Positions 55,499 to 64,000 are shown, counted from the first letter of the stretch. The stretch is DNA of 64,000 bases from Streptococcus sp. WB01_FAA12 (GCF_012843315.1 NZ_JABAEX010000003.1:1-64000), one strand, 5' to 3'. Translations and numbers: made by a program. The notes: a model not told the origin generated them from the letters alone.

Positions 55499-56272
55499 AT
55501 GATTTTTGATACGCACACACATTTAAATGTAGAGGAATTTGCAGGACGTGAGGCAGAAGAAATCGCCTTGGCTGCTGAGATGGGTGTGACACAGATGAAT
55601 ATTGTTGGTTTTGACACACCGACCATTGAGCGAGCCCTAGAGTTGGCAGATGAGTATGAGCAACTCTACGCAACTATTGGCTGGCATCCGACGGAAGCAG
55701 GGACTTACACAGATGAGGTCGAAGCTTACTTGCTTGAAAAACTAAAACATCCCAAGGTTGTTGCCTTGGGAGAGATTGGATTGGACTATCACTGGATGAC
55801 AGCATCTAAGGAAGTGCAGGAGCAGGTGTTTCGCCGTCAGATTCAGTTGTCTAAGAACTTGGATTTACCTTTTGTGGTCCATACTCGTGATGCGCTAGAA
55901 GATACTTATGAGATTATCAAGAGTGAGGGCGTTGGTCCTCGTGGTGGGATTATGCATTCATTTTCAGGCTCTTTGGAGTGGGCTGAGAAGTTTGTCGAGC
56001 TGGGCATGACCATTTCCTTCTCAGGTGTGGTGACCTTTAAGAAAGCGACGGATATCCAAGAGGCTGCTAGGGAACTTCCTTTGGACAAGATTTTGGTAGA
56101 AACGGATGCACCTTACCTGGCTCCTGTGCCTAAACGTGGCCGTGAAAACAAAACAGCCTATACTCGCTATGTGGTAGATTTTATCGCGGATTTGCGTGGG
56201 ATGACGACTGAGGAGTTAGCCGCAGTAACAACTGCAAATGCAGAGCGTATCTTCGGATTGGACAGCAAGTGA
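55499..56272 (+). CDS. tatD: TatD-family metal-dependent hydrolase/DNase
   Basis: 257 residues. MIFDTHTHLN, GEIGLDYHW, VVHTRDA, IMHSFSG and ILVETDAPYLAP carry the metal ligands. TatD proteins act as 3'-5' exonucleases on DNA/RNA. I chose ATG 55499 (GAGG 9 bp upstream; usual start MIFDTHTH); ATG 55484 in frame would have a leader of only about 6 nt. The stop overlaps the start of rnmV (TGATG). Confidence 0.93.
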   Translation: MIFDTHTHLNVEEFAGREAEEIALAAEMGVTQMNIVGFDTPTIERALELADEYEQLYATIGWHPTEAGTYTDEVEAYLLEKLKHPKVVALGEIGLDYHWMTASKEVQEQVFRRQIQLSKNLDLPFVVHTRDALEDTYEIIKSEGVGPRGGIMHSFSGSLEWAEKFVELGMTISFSGVVTFKKATDIQEAARELPLDKILVETDAPYLAPVPKRGRENKTAYTRYVVDFIADLRGMTTEELAAVTTANAERIFGLDSK

Positions 56273-56835
56273 TGAAAGAAAAAATTTCCCAAGTCATCGT
56301 GGTCGAAGGTCGCGATGATACGGTCAATCTCAAACGTTACTTTGACGTGGAAACCTATGAGACGCGAGGTTCGGCCATTAATGTTCAGGATATAGAGCGA
56401 ATTCAACGCCTGCATGAACTGCATGGAGTCATTGTCTTTACAGATCCTGACTTTAACGGTGAGCGCATTCGTCGCATGATTATGACGGCCATTCCGACAG
56501 TTCAGCATGCCTTTCTCAAACGAGATGAAGCGGTTCCCAAATCCAAGACCAAGGGACGTTCTCTGGGAATCGAACATGCTAGCTATGAGGACTTGAAAAC
56601 AGCGCTGGCTCAGGTGACAGAGCAGTTTCAAAACGAGAACGAGTTTGACATCAGTCGCAGCGACTTGATTCGCCTTGGTTTCCTAGCGGGAGCAGACAGT
56701 CGTAGGCGTAGAGAGTATCTAGGCGAACAGCTCCGCATCGGCTATTCCAACGGCAAGCAACTCCTCAAGCGCTTAGAGTTATTTGGGATAACCTTGGCAG
56801 AAGTGGAAGAAGTGATGACTAAGTATTCAGACTAG
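56272..56835 (+). CDS. rnmV: Ribonuclease M5
   Basis: 187 residues. The N-terminal Toprim domain has QVIVVEGRDDTVNLKRYF and VIVFTDPDFNGERIRR; the C-terminal DUF4093 part ends with GITLAEVEEVMTKYSD. It finishes 5S rRNA maturation, with L18. It overlaps tatD by one base (TGATG). A second copy of its last 20 codons lies at 57753-57824, downstream of the inserted SDR gene. Confidence 0.95.
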   Translation: MKEKISQVIVVEGRDDTVNLKRYFDVETYETRGSAINVQDIERIQRLHELHGVIVFTDPDFNGERIRRMIMTAIPTVQHAFLKRDEAVPKSKTKGRSLGIEHASYEDLKTALAQVTEQFQNENEFDISRSDLIRLGFLAGADSRRRREYLGEQLRIGYSNGKQLLKRLELFGITLAEVEEVMTKYSD

Positions 56836-56846
56836 TGGAGTCAGAA

Positions 56847-57701
56847 ATGAAAAAAGTAATTATTACGGGTGGTAACAGTGGTATTGGCTACCAGGCTGCT
56901 AAACAGTTAGCTGAAAAGGACTGGTCGGTAACTCTCTTTTGTAGACGGAAAGAAGCTGCCGAGCAAGCCTGTGAGGAAATCCGCCAACAAACAGGAAATC
57001 TACATGTAGATTATATTTTGGTTGATCTATCTGATATGAAGAGTGTCAGGAAAGCAGTGGAACAGTATATTCAAAGAGAAGACTTTCTAGATGTTCTAAT
57101 TAACAATGCAGCTGACTTTGATTTGTCAGTCAAAAAGCCCATCCTGACTAAGGATGGTTTAGAAAAGCAATTTGCGACCAATGTTGTTGCACCCTTCCTA
57201 CTTTCTTTCCTATTGAAAGGTTTGTTGGAAAAGTCAGAGAGTGGACGGATTATTAATATTTCTTCTCAAGGGCTGATACTCTATCCTTTCATGAAACTTG
57301 ATTTTGAAAATTTATCTGGTCAAAAATGTTACAGTCCTGCCAAGACCTATTATCAAAATAAACTGGCCTTGTTGATGCTGTCACTTTATATGCGAGAACA
57401 TTGGGAAGGCATCAAAATTCACGCAATTCGTGTGACCAATGTCAAAGTAGATATGAGCCGCTACAATCACCTCAACACTTTTATGAAAAATCTGTATAAA
57501 ATTAAGTCAAAATTTTCGATTAGCCCTGAAGAAATGGCCAAAGTTTACACGGTCTTATCTACAGAAGAACTCTATGAAGGATTTTTGTATGACGAGAAAT
57601 GCAAGGAAGTAAAAGCAAATGTATCTGCTTACGAAGAAGAGGAGCAAGAAAAACTCTATTCTTTACTTGAGCACCTGACTTTTTCAAGAGACAATCCATA
57701 A
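56847..57701 (+). CDS. Short-chain dehydrogenase/reductase (SDR) family protein
   Basis: 284 residues. TGGNSGIGYQAA is the nucleotide-binding loop, INNAAD the structural motif, NISSQG the catalytic Ser region and YYQNK the YxxxK pair. It belongs to the larger retinol-dehydrogenase-like group of SDRs; substrate unknown. Start 56847 follows GTGGAG. It sits between rnmV and a duplicate of the rnmV 3'-end, so it was probably brought in by recombination. Confidence 0.85.
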   Translation: MKKVIITGGNSGIGYQAAKQLAEKDWSVTLFCRRKEAAEQACEEIRQQTGNLHVDYILVDLSDMKSVRKAVEQYIQREDFLDVLINNAADFDLSVKKPILTKDGLEKQFATNVVAPFLLSFLLKGLLEKSESGRIINISSQGLILYPFMKLDFENLSGQKCYSPAKTYYQNKLALLMLSLYMREHWEGIKIHAIRVTNVKVDMSRYNHLNTFMKNLYKIKSKFSISPEEMAKVYTVLSTEELYEGFLYDEKCKEVKANVSAYEEEEQEKLYSLLEHLTFSRDNP

Positions 57702-57752
57702 AGGATGAGAAAAATAAATTTCATGGGCTGTTTCAATAGTGGAAGGAAATTC

Positions 57753-57824
57753 AGATATCTAAATCTGTTTGGAGTGACCTTGGCAGAAGTGGAAGAGGTT
57801 ATGAAATCTTATGATAATAGTTGA
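57753..57824 (+). pseudogene. Duplicate 3'-end fragment of rnmV
   Basis: The frame reads LFGVTLAEVEEVMKSYDNS and stops, against LFGITLAEVEEVMTKYSD at the end of rnmV (56770-56835). It has no start or upstream domain. It differs in several bases from the intact copy, so it comes from a divergent allele or has aged. It marks the right border of the SDR insertion. Confidence 0.75.
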
Positions 57825-57853
57825 GCAGACCTCAAAATGCATGGAGAATGTGT

Positions 57854-57859
57854 TACAAT
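57854..57859 (+). promoter_or_regulatory. Extended -10 of the 98-residue hypothetical gene
   Basis: TGTTACAAT, 60 bp before the ATG at 57919. Confidence 0.5.
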
Positions 57860-57918
57860 AAAGGTACTTAGATTTATTTTGATAGCGTTCGAATAGAAAC
57901 TTATAAGGAGAGAGCAAA

Positions 57919-58215
57919 ATGAAAATACAAGTTGACAGAGAGTCTATCTGCATGGGGGATGATGTTTTTTCTCATCAGATGGATCTTGATATCCCGGAGG
58001 ATATGACAGTTGAGGAGCTTTGTAGTTTTCTTCAAAAGGACAGATATCTGCCTGGATTGGATACGGAATGGCTTCTTCGACATGGTGGAAAGACAATAAC
58101 AAGTTATAATACGGAAACAAAAGAACTAACAAATCCAAATGTTTATTTAAAAGACCTGATTCATCAGGGTTCTAGAGGAAATGATTTTGTTTGGATATAT
58201 CGTCGTTCATATTAG
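57919..58215 (+). CDS. Hypothetical 98-residue protein before ksgA
   Basis: Soluble, no membrane helix. It opens MKIQVDRESICMGDDVFSHQ, continues PEDMTVEELCSFLQKDRYLPGL and ends GNDFVWIYRRSY. The pattern of beta strands and one helix suggests a small ubiquitin-like or beta-grasp-like fold, but I do not recognise a family. AAGGAGAGAGCAAA is a strong ribosome site. It precedes ksgA by 12 bp and is probably cotranscribed. Confidence 0.8.
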   Translation: MKIQVDRESICMGDDVFSHQMDLDIPEDMTVEELCSFLQKDRYLPGLDTEWLLRHGGKTITSYNTETKELTNPNVYLKDLIHQGSRGNDFVWIYRRSY

Positions 58216-58227
58216 AAAAGAGAATAA

Positions 58228-59100
58228 ATGAGAATTGCAGATTATAGCGTGACCAAGGCAGTGCTGGAGCGTCACGGTTTTACCTTTAAAAAGTCCTTCG
58301 GGCAAAATTTCCTGACGGATACCAATATCCTTCAAAAGATCGTGGATACGGCTGAAATTGATGACCAGGTCAATGTCATCGAAATCGGGCCAGGAATTGG
58401 TGCTTTGACGGAGTTTTTGGCTGAGCGTGCGGCAGAGGTCATGGCTTTTGAGATTGACCATCGTTTGGTGCCAATCCTAGCTGATACCTTGCGTGATTTT
58501 GATAATGTAACAGTAGTCAACGAGGACATTCTCAAGGTCGATTTGGCGCAACATATCCAGAATTTTAAAAATCCTGATCTGCCAATCAAGGTAGTAGCCA
58601 ACTTGCCCTACTATATTACAACGCCTATTCTCATGCACTTGATCGAGAGTGGCATTCCTTTTAGTGAGTTTGTCGTCATGATGCAAAAAGAAGTGGCGAA
58701 TCGCATCTCAGCACAGCCAAATACCAAGGCTTACGGTAGTTTGTCTATCGCTGTGCAGTATTACATGACAGCCAAGGTTGCCTTCATCGTGCCTCGTACG
58801 GTCTTTGTTCCTGCGCCAAATGTGGACTCAGCTATCCTGAAAATGGTACGCCGCCCAGATCCAGCCGTAGCAGTAGAAGACGAGAACTTCTTCTTTAAGG
58901 TTTCCAAGGCTAGTTTCACTCATCGTCGCAAGACCTTGTGGAACAACTTAACAGGCTACTTTGGGAAAACTGATGAAGTCAAGGATAAGCTGACCAAGGC
59001 TTTGGACCAGGCAGGCTTATCTCCATCTGTGCGTGGTGAAGCTCTCAGCTTGGAAGAGTTTGCCAGTCTAGCAGATGCACTTAAAGGACAAGGACTCTAA
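58228..59100 (+). CDS. ksgA: 16S rRNA dimethyladenosine transferase
   Basis: 290 residues. It dimethylates two adjacent adenines near the 3'-end of 16S r[36 protein letters not shown] (SAM loop), FEIDHRL and [13 protein letters not shown] (NLPY catalytic motif) are intact. The ribosome site (AAAAGAGAAT) is weak. It opens the ksgA-rsgA-rpe-thiN-rmuC-yhaM string. Confidence 0.97.
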   Translation: MRIADYSVTKAVLERHGFTFKKSFGQNFLTDTNILQKIVDTAEIDDQVNVIEIGPGIGALTEFLAERAAEVMAFEIDHRLVPILADTLRDFDNVTVVNEDILKVDLAQHIQNFKNPDLPIKVVANLPYYITTPILMHLIESGIPFSEFVVMMQKEVANRISAQPNTKAYGSLSIAVQYYMTAKVAFIVPRTVFVPAPNVDSAILKMVRRPDPAVAVEDENFFFKVSKASFTHRRKTLWNNLTGYFGKTDEVKDKLTKALDQAGLSPSVRGEALSLEEFASLADALKGQGL

Positions 59101-59101
59101 G

Positions 59102-59980
59102 ATGCAGGGACAAATTATTAAAGCCTTGGCAGGATTCTACTATGTAGAGAGTGATGGCCAAGTCTATCAGACACGTGCGCGTGGGAATTTCCGCAAAAAA
59201 GGTCATACACCCTATGTTGGGGATTGGGTAGATTTTTCTGCAGAGGAAAATTCCGAAGGTTATATCCTCAAGATTCATGAACGGAAAAACAGTCTGGTTC
59301 GTCCGCCTATTGTTAATATTGACCAAGCTGTGGTGATCATGTCCGTCAAGGAACCAGACTTCAACAGCAATTTGCTGGATCGTTTCTTGGTTCTTTTGGA
59401 GCACAAGGGCATCCATCCTATCGTCTATATTTCTAAAATGGACTTGCTGGAAGATAGGGAAGAATTAAGTTTTTACCAACAAACCTATCGTGCCATTGGT
59501 TACGACTTTGTGACTAGTAAAGAAGAACTTTTGCCTTTGTTGACAGGAAAAGTGACGGTCTTTATGGGGCAGACAGGTGTTGGAAAATCAACCCTCCTCA
59601 ATAAAATCGCACCAGACCTCAATCTTGAAACAGGAGAGATCTCAGACAGTCTGGGTCGCGGTCGTCATACCACTCGAGCTGTTAGTTTTTACAACCTCAA
59701 TGGTGGGAAAATCGCAGACACGCCAGGATTTTCATCACTGGATTATGAAGTGTCAACGGCTGAAGACCTTAATCAGGCCTTCCCAGAGCTTGCTAGTGTC
59801 AGCCGAGATTGTAAGTTCCGTACTTGTACCCATACCCATGAGCCGTCTTGTGCAGTCAAACCAGCTGTTGAAGAGGGTACCATTGCAACCTTCCGTTTTG
59901 ACAACTACCTGCAATTCCTCAGTGAAATTGAAAATCGCAGAGAAACCTATAAAAAAGTCAGCAAAAAAATTCCAAAATAA
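59102..59980 (+). CDS. rsgA: Ribosome small-subunit GTPase RsgA
   Basis: 292 residues, circularly permuted GTPase. An OB fold (1-70) is followed by G4 (YISKMDLL), G1 ([14 protein letters not shown]) and G3 (ADTPGFSS), then the zinc site [14 protein letters not shown]. It helps finish 30S assembly. The ATG lies 1 bp after the ksgA stop; AAGGACAAGGAC inside ksgA may serve as ribosome site. Confidence 0.97.
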   Translation: MQGQIIKALAGFYYVESDGQVYQTRARGNFRKKGHTPYVGDWVDFSAEENSEGYILKIHERKNSLVRPPIVNIDQAVVIMSVKEPDFNSNLLDRFLVLLEHKGIHPIVYISKMDLLEDREELSFYQQTYRAIGYDFVTSKEELLPLLTGKVTVFMGQTGVGKSTLLNKIAPDLNLETGEISDSLGRGRHTTRAVSFYNLNGGKIADTPGFSSLDYEVSTAEDLNQAFPELASVSRDCKFRTCTHTHEPSCAVKPAVEEGTIATFRFDNYLQFLSEIENRRETYKKVSKKIPK

Positions 59981-59990
59981 GGAGAAACCT

Positions 59991-60647
59991 ATGTCTCAAT
60001 ACAAGATTGCTCCGTCAATTCTGGCAGCAGATTATGCCAACTTTGAACGTGAAATCAAACGCCTAGAAGCAACTGGAGCAGAGTATGCCCATATCGATAT
60101 CATGGATGGTCACTTTGTACCACAAATCAGCTTTGGTGCAGGTGTAGTCGAGAGCCTTCGCCCCCATAGTAAGATGGTCTTTGATTGCCACTTGATGGTG
60201 GCGAATCCTGAGCATCATCTAGAGGATTTTGCGCGTGCAGGGGCAGATATCATCAGTATCCATGTAGAAGCAACACCTCATATTCATGGAGCACTTCAAA
60301 AGATTCGCTCTCTTGGTGTCAAACCTTCGGTTGTTATCAATCCTGGTACACCTGTGGAGGCGATCAAGCACGTGCTTCACCTAGTTGACCAAGTCTTGGT
60401 CATGACAGTTAATCCTGGCTTCGGTGGTCAAGCCTTTCTGCCTGAAACCATGGACAAGGTTCGTGAGTTAGTTGCCCTTCGTCAGGAAAAAGGTTTGAGC
60501 TTTGAAGTTGAAGTCGATGGCGGGATTGATGACCAGACCATTGCTCAAGCCAAAGAAGCTGGTGCGACCGTTTTTGTAGCAGGATCCTATGTCTTTAAGG
60601 GAGATGTCAATGAACGAGTGCAAACTCTCAGAAAACAATTGGACTAG
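59991..60647 (+). CDS. rpe: Ribulose-phosphate 3-epimerase
   Basis: 218 residues, a TIM barrel of the pentose phosphate pathway. APSILAADYANF, HIDIMDGHFVPQISFG, FDCHLMVANPE and MTVNPGFGGQ hold the metal ligands and catalytic Asp; VDGGID the second Asp. TAAGGAGAAACCT precedes the ATG. The start is fixed here although the frame is open upstream through rsgA. Confidence 0.98.
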   Translation: MSQYKIAPSILAADYANFEREIKRLEATGAEYAHIDIMDGHFVPQISFGAGVVESLRPHSKMVFDCHLMVANPEHHLEDFARAGADIISIHVEATPHIHGALQKIRSLGVKPSVVINPGTPVEAIKHVLHLVDQVLVMTVNPGFGGQAFLPETMDKVRELVALRQEKGLSFEVEVDGGIDDQTIAQAKEAGATVFVAGSYVFKGDVNERVQTLRKQLD

Positions 60648-61272
60648 GGTTGCCGTTTTTGCAGGTGGAGACCGTGGTCATTATCGGACGGATTTTGATT
60701 GCTTTGTCGGTGTGGATCGTGGTTCGCTCTGGGTCTTGGAAGAAGATCTGCCTCTCGCTCTAGCAGTTGGGGATTTTGATTCGGTAACCGCAGACGAACG
60801 TCAGTTGATTCAAAAACGTGCTCAGCACTTTATCCAAGCTCGGCCGGAAAAAGATGATACGGATCTGGAACTAGCACTCTTAACGATTTTTGAAAAAAAT
60901 CCTCAAGCTCAGGTGACTATTTTCGGTGCTCTTGGTGGTCGCATTGATCATATGCTGGCCAATGTCTTTTTACCTAGCAATCCCAAGTTGGCACCCTATA
61001 TGTGTCAGATAGCGATTGAAGATGGGCAAAATTTGATTAGCTATTGTCCAGAAGGGACCAGTCAGTTAGAACCGCGTTCAGGCTACGACTATCTAGCTTT
61101 TATGCCAGTTCGGGATAGCAGGTTGACCATTCTCGGAGCTAAGTACGAATTGACTGAGGAGAATTTTTTCTTTAAAAAAGTGTACGCTTCTAACGAATAT
61201 ATAGATAGGGAAGTTTCGGTGACTTGCCCAGATGGCTATGTCGTCGTGCTGCATAGCAAGGACAGGAGGTAG
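60610..61272 (+). CDS. thiN: Thiamine pyrophosphokinase
   Basis: 220 residues. It makes thiamine diphosphate from thiamine. VAVFAGGDRGHY, ALAVGDFDSVT, RPEKDDTDLELAL and GALGGRIDHMLAN are the conserved active-site motifs. The gene overlaps rpe by 38 bp; ATG 60610 is 6 bp after GGGAG and adds about 14 residues to the usual start, for which no start codon exists here. Confidence 0.93.
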   Translation: MNECKLSENNWTRVAVFAGGDRGHYRTDFDCFVGVDRGSLWVLEEDLPLALAVGDFDSVTADERQLIQKRAQHFIQARPEKDDTDLELALLTIFEKNPQAQVTIFGALGGRIDHMLANVFLPSNPKLAPYMCQIAIEDGQNLISYCPEGTSQLEPRSGYDYLAFMPVRDSRLTILGAKYELTEENFFFKKVYASNEYIDREVSVTCPDGYVVVLHSKDRR

Positions 61273-61273
61273 G

Positions 61274-62530
61274 ATGGAGACTGTATTATTACTATTATTA
61301 ATTGCCAACCTAGCTGGACTCTTTCTCATTTGGCAAAGGCAGGATAAGCAGGAGAAACACCTAAGCAAGAGTTTGGAGGATCAGGCAGACAATCTTTCAG
61401 ATCAATTGGATTATCGTTTTGAACAAGCCAGGCAAGCCAGCCAGCTAGATCAAAAAGATTTGGAAGTGGCTGTCAGCGATCGTTTGCAAGAAGTGCGAAT
61501 GGAGTTGCATCAAGGCTTGACTCAAGTCCGTCAAGAAATGACAGATAATCTCCTCCAAACCAGAGACAAGACCGACCAACGTCTCCAAGCCTTGCAAGAA
61601 TCCAATGAGCAACACTTGGAACAAATGCGCCAAACGGTCGAGGAAAAGTTGGAAAAGACCTTGCAGACGCGCTTGCAGGCTTCCTTCGAGACAGTTTCTA
61701 AGCAACTGGAGTCTGTCAATCGTGGCCTTGGAGAAATGCAGACAGTTGCCCGCGATGTCGGAGCCCTCAATAAGGTTCTCTCTGGAACCAAGACGCGAGG
61801 GATTCTGGGAGAATTGCAACTGGGGCAAATCATCGAAGACATCATGACACCAGCCCAGTATGAACGAGAATACGCAACGGTTGAGAACTCTAGCGAGCGA
61901 GTAGAGTACGCTATCAAGTTACCTGGACAGGGTGATCGGGAATATGTCTATTTACCGATTGACTCCAAGTTTCCACTGGCAGATTATTACCGCCTAGAAG
62001 AAGCCTATGAAGCGGGTGACAAGGACGAGATTGAACGCTGTCGCAAATCTCTCTTGGCAAGCGTTAAGCGTTTCGCCAAGGATATCAAGAGCAAGTATAT
62101 AGCGCCACCTCGGACAACCAATTTTGGGGTCTTGTTTGTTCCGACAGAAGGACTTTATTCAGAGATTGTTCGCAATCCGGTCTTCTTTGATGATTTGAGA
62201 CGGGAGGAGCAGATTATTGTCGCAGGTCCAAGTACCCTATCAGCCCTGCTTAACTCTCTATCAGTTGGCTTCAAGACTCTCAATATCCAAAAGAGTGCCG
62301 ACCATATCAGTAAGACCCTTGCTAGCGTTAAGACCGAGTTCGGCAAGTTTGGGGGAATTTTGGTTAAGGCACAAAAACATCTTCAACATGCCTCTGGCAA
62401 TATTGATGAATTATTAAACCGTCGTACTACAGCTATTGAGCGGACGCTCCGTCACATTGAGTTATCAGAAGGTGAGCCTGCGCTTGATCTACTCCATTTC
62501 CAAGAAGATGAGGAAGAATATGAAGATTAG
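61274..62530 (+). CDS. rmuC: DNA recombination protein RmuC
   Basis: 418 residues. An N-terminal membrane helix (TVLLLLLIANLAGLFLIW) and a long Gln/Glu/Leu-rich coiled coil (about 25-170) precede the RmuC nuclease-like domain (GILGELQLGQIIEDIMTP; IDSKFPLADYYRLEEAYE). It limits inversions at repeats. GACAGGAGGTAGG fixes the start 1 bp after thiN; its end overlaps yhaM by 11 bp. Confidence 0.95.
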   Translation: METVLLLLLIANLAGLFLIWQRQDKQEKHLSKSLEDQADNLSDQLDYRFEQARQASQLDQKDLEVAVSDRLQEVRMELHQGLTQVRQEMTDNLLQTRDKTDQRLQALQESNEQHLEQMRQTVEEKLEKTLQTRLQASFETVSKQLESVNRGLGEMQTVARDVGALNKVLSGTKTRGILGELQLGQIIEDIMTPAQYEREYATVENSSERVEYAIKLPGQGDREYVYLPIDSKFPLADYYRLEEAYEAGDKDEIERCRKSLLASVKRFAKDIKSKYIAPPRTTNFGVLFVPTEGLYSEIVRNPVFFDDLRREEQIIVAGPSTLSALLNSLSVGFKTLNIQKSADHISKTLASVKTEFGKFGGILVKAQKHLQHASGNIDELLNRRTTAIERTLRHIELSEGEPALDLLHFQEDEEEYED

Positions 62531-63461
62531 TCACATGAAAAAAGATGAGCTGTTTGAAGGTTTTTACCTGATTAAGTCAGCTGACCTGAGACAGACGCGT
62601 GCTGGGAAAAACTACCTAGCCTTTACCTTCCAAGACGATAGTGGCGAGATTGAAGGGAAACTCTGGGATGCCCAACCTCATAACGTTGAGGCCTTTACCG
62701 CAGGGAAAGTAGTCCACATGCAAGGGCGCAGAGAAGTTTATAACAACACTCCTCAAGTCAATCAAATTACTCTCCGCCTGCCTCAGCCTGGCGAACCCAA
62801 CGATCCAGCTGATTTCAAGGTCAAGTCACCAGTTGATGTCAAGGAAATCCGTGACTACATGTCGCAGATGGTTTTCAAGATTGAAAATCCTGTTTGGCAA
62901 CGAATTGTTCGAAATCTCTACACCAAGTATGATAAGGAATTCTACTCCTATCCAGCTGCCAAGACCAACCACCATGCCTTTGAAACGGGTTTGGCCTATC
63001 ATACAGCGACCATGGTGCGCTTGGCAGATGCCATTAGCGAAATCTATCCTCAGCTCAATAAGAGCCTCCTCTATGCGGGGATTATGTTGCATGACTTGGC
63101 TAAAGTCATTGAGTTGACGGGACCAGACCAGACGGAGTACACAGTGCGAGGCAATCTCATCGGCCATATAGCCCTCATCGATAGCGAAATTACCAAGACA
63201 GTCATGGAACTCGGCATCGATGATACTAGAGAAGAAGTGGTGTTACTGCGCCATGTCATCCTCAGTCATCATGGCTTGCTAGAGTATGGAAGTCCAGTCC
63301 GTCCACGCATTATGGAGGCAGAGATTATCCATATGATTGACAATCTAGATGCCAGCATGATGATGATGTCAACAGCTCTGGCTTTGGTGGACAAAGGAGA
63401 GATGACCAATAAAATCTTCGCTATGGACAATCGTTCCTTCTATAAACCAGATTTAGATTAA
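62520..63461 (+). CDS. yhaM: 3'-5' exoribonuclease YhaM (Cbf1)
   Basis: 313 residues. An OB fold (about 15-100; FYLIKSADLRQTRAGKNYLAF) is followed by an HD phosphohydrolase domain (NHHAFETGLAYHTATMVRLA; LHDLAKVIEL; LSHHG). It trims RNA 3'-ends and, in the pneumococcus, acts with other nucleases on small RNAs such as the csRNAs. GAGGAAGAAT lies before ATG 62520; the long upstream frame is inside rmuC and has no site. Confidence 0.95.
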   Translation: MKISHMKKDELFEGFYLIKSADLRQTRAGKNYLAFTFQDDSGEIEGKLWDAQPHNVEAFTAGKVVHMQGRREVYNNTPQVNQITLRLPQPGEPNDPADFKVKSPVDVKEIRDYMSQMVFKIENPVWQRIVRNLYTKYDKEFYSYPAAKTNHHAFETGLAYHTATMVRLADAISEIYPQLNKSLLYAGIMLHDLAKVIELTGPDQTEYTVRGNLIGHIALIDSEITKTVMELGIDDTREEVVLLRHVILSHHGLLEYGSPVRPRIMEAEIIHMIDNLDASMMMMSTALALVDKGEMTNKIFAMDNRSFYKPDLD

Positions 63462-63467
63462 TAATTT

Positions 63468-63510
63468 AAGAAAAACGAGCATTTTTTACGCAATAATGTT
63501 CGTTTTTTTA
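63468..63510 (+). terminator. Terminator of the ksgA-yhaM string, overlapping PurBox-like sequences
   Basis: AAAAACGA-G-CATT pairs with AATG-T-TCGTTTTTTT. The same arms read as two inverted PurBox-like sites (63471-63483 and 63495-63507). Confidence 0.8.
63471..63507. promoter_or_regulatory. Inverted pair of PurBox-like sequences before purR
   Basis: Plus strand AAAAACGAGCATT (63471-63483) and minus strand AAAAACGAACATT (63495-63507) resemble AWWWCCGAACWWT, the latter at 12 of 13 positions. They lie just upstream of the purR -10 (TGGTATAAT, hexamer 63521-63526), suggesting autocontrol. Confidence 0.4.
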
Positions 63511-63565
63511 TGTGAATGTGGTATAATGGATAAGATATCAAAATTAAATGGAATGGTAAATAAAA

Positions 63566-64000
63566 ATGAAATTAAGAAGAAGTGATCGGATGGTTGTCAT
63601 TTCCAACTATTTGATTAATAATCCATACAAACTAACAAGTCTCAACACCTTTGCAGAAAAGTACGAATCTGCTAAATCATCGATTTCAGAGGATATCGTG
63701 ATTATCAAGCGTGCCTTTGAGGAAATCGAAATCGGCCATATTCAGACTGTGACTGGAGCAGGTGGTGGCGTTATCTTTACACCATCAATTTCTAGTCATG
63801 AAGCTAAAGAAATGATTGCAGACTTGCGTGACAAACTTTCAGAAAGTGATCGTATCTTGCCGGGCGGCTATATCTATCTGTCTGATCTGCTTAGTACGCC
63901 TGCCATTTTGAAAAATATTGGTCGTATCATTGCCAAGAGCTTTATGGACCAAAAAATCGATGCCGTTATGACAGTAGCAACAAAAGGTGTTCCGCTCGCA
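63566..64000 (+). CDS. purR: Purine operon regulator PurR, 5'-part
   Basis: 145 codons visible; the gene runs off the end of the window (usual size about 270). The N-terminal winged helix (MKLRRSDRMVVISNYLINNP, then SAKSSISEDIVIIKRAFE) and the beginning of the phosphoribosyltransferase-like effector domain (LPGGYIYLSDLLSTPAILKNIG; VMTVATKG) are clear. PurR senses PRPP and binds PurBoxes at purine genes. The ribosome site (GGAATGG) is weak and distant. Confidence 0.95.
   Translation, partial: MKLRRSDRMVVISNYLINNPYKLTSLNTFAEKYESAKSSISEDIVIIKRAFEEIEIGHIQTVTGAGGGVIFTPSISSHEAKEMIADLRDKLSESDRILPGGYIYLSDLLSTPAILKNIGRIIAKSFMDQKIDAVMTVATKGVPLA

Noticed and set aside
59577..59990. Long upstream extension of the rpe frame
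   Set aside because: It lies wholly inside rsgA in another frame; the rpe start at 59991 has a strong ribosome site and the conserved N-terminus.
61445..61917. Two long minus-strand frames within rmuC
   Set aside because: They are shadows of the coiled-coil coding region, low in protein-like features, without promoter or ribosome site.
62436..62519. N-terminal extension of yhaM into rmuC
   Set aside because: No ribosome site; the conserved protein begins MKISHMKKDELF at 62520.

Overview
This 64 kb window is a chromosomal segment of a low-GC Firmicute that I place in the Streptococcus mitis/oralis/pneumoniae group. The protein set (PolC, RuvB, GlmS, Eep, PepS, PepC, ManLMN, folate operon, CcpA, KimA-like transporter, RmuC, YhaM/Cbf1, PurR), the frequent extended -10 promoters (TGnTATAAT) and two CiaR-type small RNA genes all fit that group. 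I see no rRNA, tRNA, CRISPR array or prophage. I cannot name the species from the sequence alone.

Layout. 1-1433: tail of an unrecognised gene ended by an IS30-family element with a frameshifted transposase. 1470-6890: AraC regulator and MFS antiporter on the minus strand, divergent from a small flavin reductase and a three-domain flavin reductase (FMN reductase + FMN_bind + FAD_binding_2), which looks like a transporter/reductase/regulator module. 6911-8632: a csRNA gene, ruvB and a nucleotidyltransferase-like gene. 8966-10648: an orphan Gtf3-like glycosyltransferase and a small EamA protein. 10736-13568: glmS with two NagR-like operators, a frameshifted small anchored protein gene and the remnant of a luciferase-like oxidoreductase. 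13757-19124: an operon of two MtaA/UroD-like proteins, a small membrane ORF and a complete polar amino-acid ABC importer. 19319-25734: a second csRNA, then uppS-cdsA-eep-proS and a GH1 glycosidase. 25922-34230: polC, a 50-aa ORF, pepS, a small membrane protein, an RsuA-type pseudouridine synthase and pepC. 34396-40566: a P-type ATPase, manLMN (minus) and a Cof hydrolase (minus). 40752-46694: purine permease, CPBP protein, folP-folC-folE-folBK. 46741-53321: DUF960, ccpA, ansA, a HAD-MazG-like fusion, uspA, a frameshifted membrane protein gene, an aminotransferase and rpmH. 53503-64000: KimA-like K+ transporter, tatD-rnmV with an inserted SDR gene, a hypothetical gene, ksgA-rsgA-rpe-thiN-rmuC-yhaM and the start of purR.

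How the parts work together. Cell-envelope precursor supply (glmS, uppS, cdsA), DNA/RNA housekeeping (ruvB, polC, ksgA, rnmV, rsgA, rmuC), peptide use (pepS, pepC), sugar uptake with its global regulator (manLMN, ccpA, several cre-like sites) and folate synthesis form a conserved backbone. Accessory parts lie between backbone genes: the IS element, the AraC/MFS/enoate-reductase module, the MtaA-like/ABC operon, the Gtf3-like gene and the SDR insertion.

The two most interesting candidates are (i) the operon with tandem zinc-methyltransferase-like (HxC-X84-C) UroD-superfamily proteins next to an amino-acid importer, and (ii) the self-contained cytoplasmic enoate reductase with its divergent transporter and regulator. 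Four reading frames are broken at short homopolymers, so frameshifts should be checked against raw reads before being believed. Comparisons with named reference genomes are from memory and were not run.
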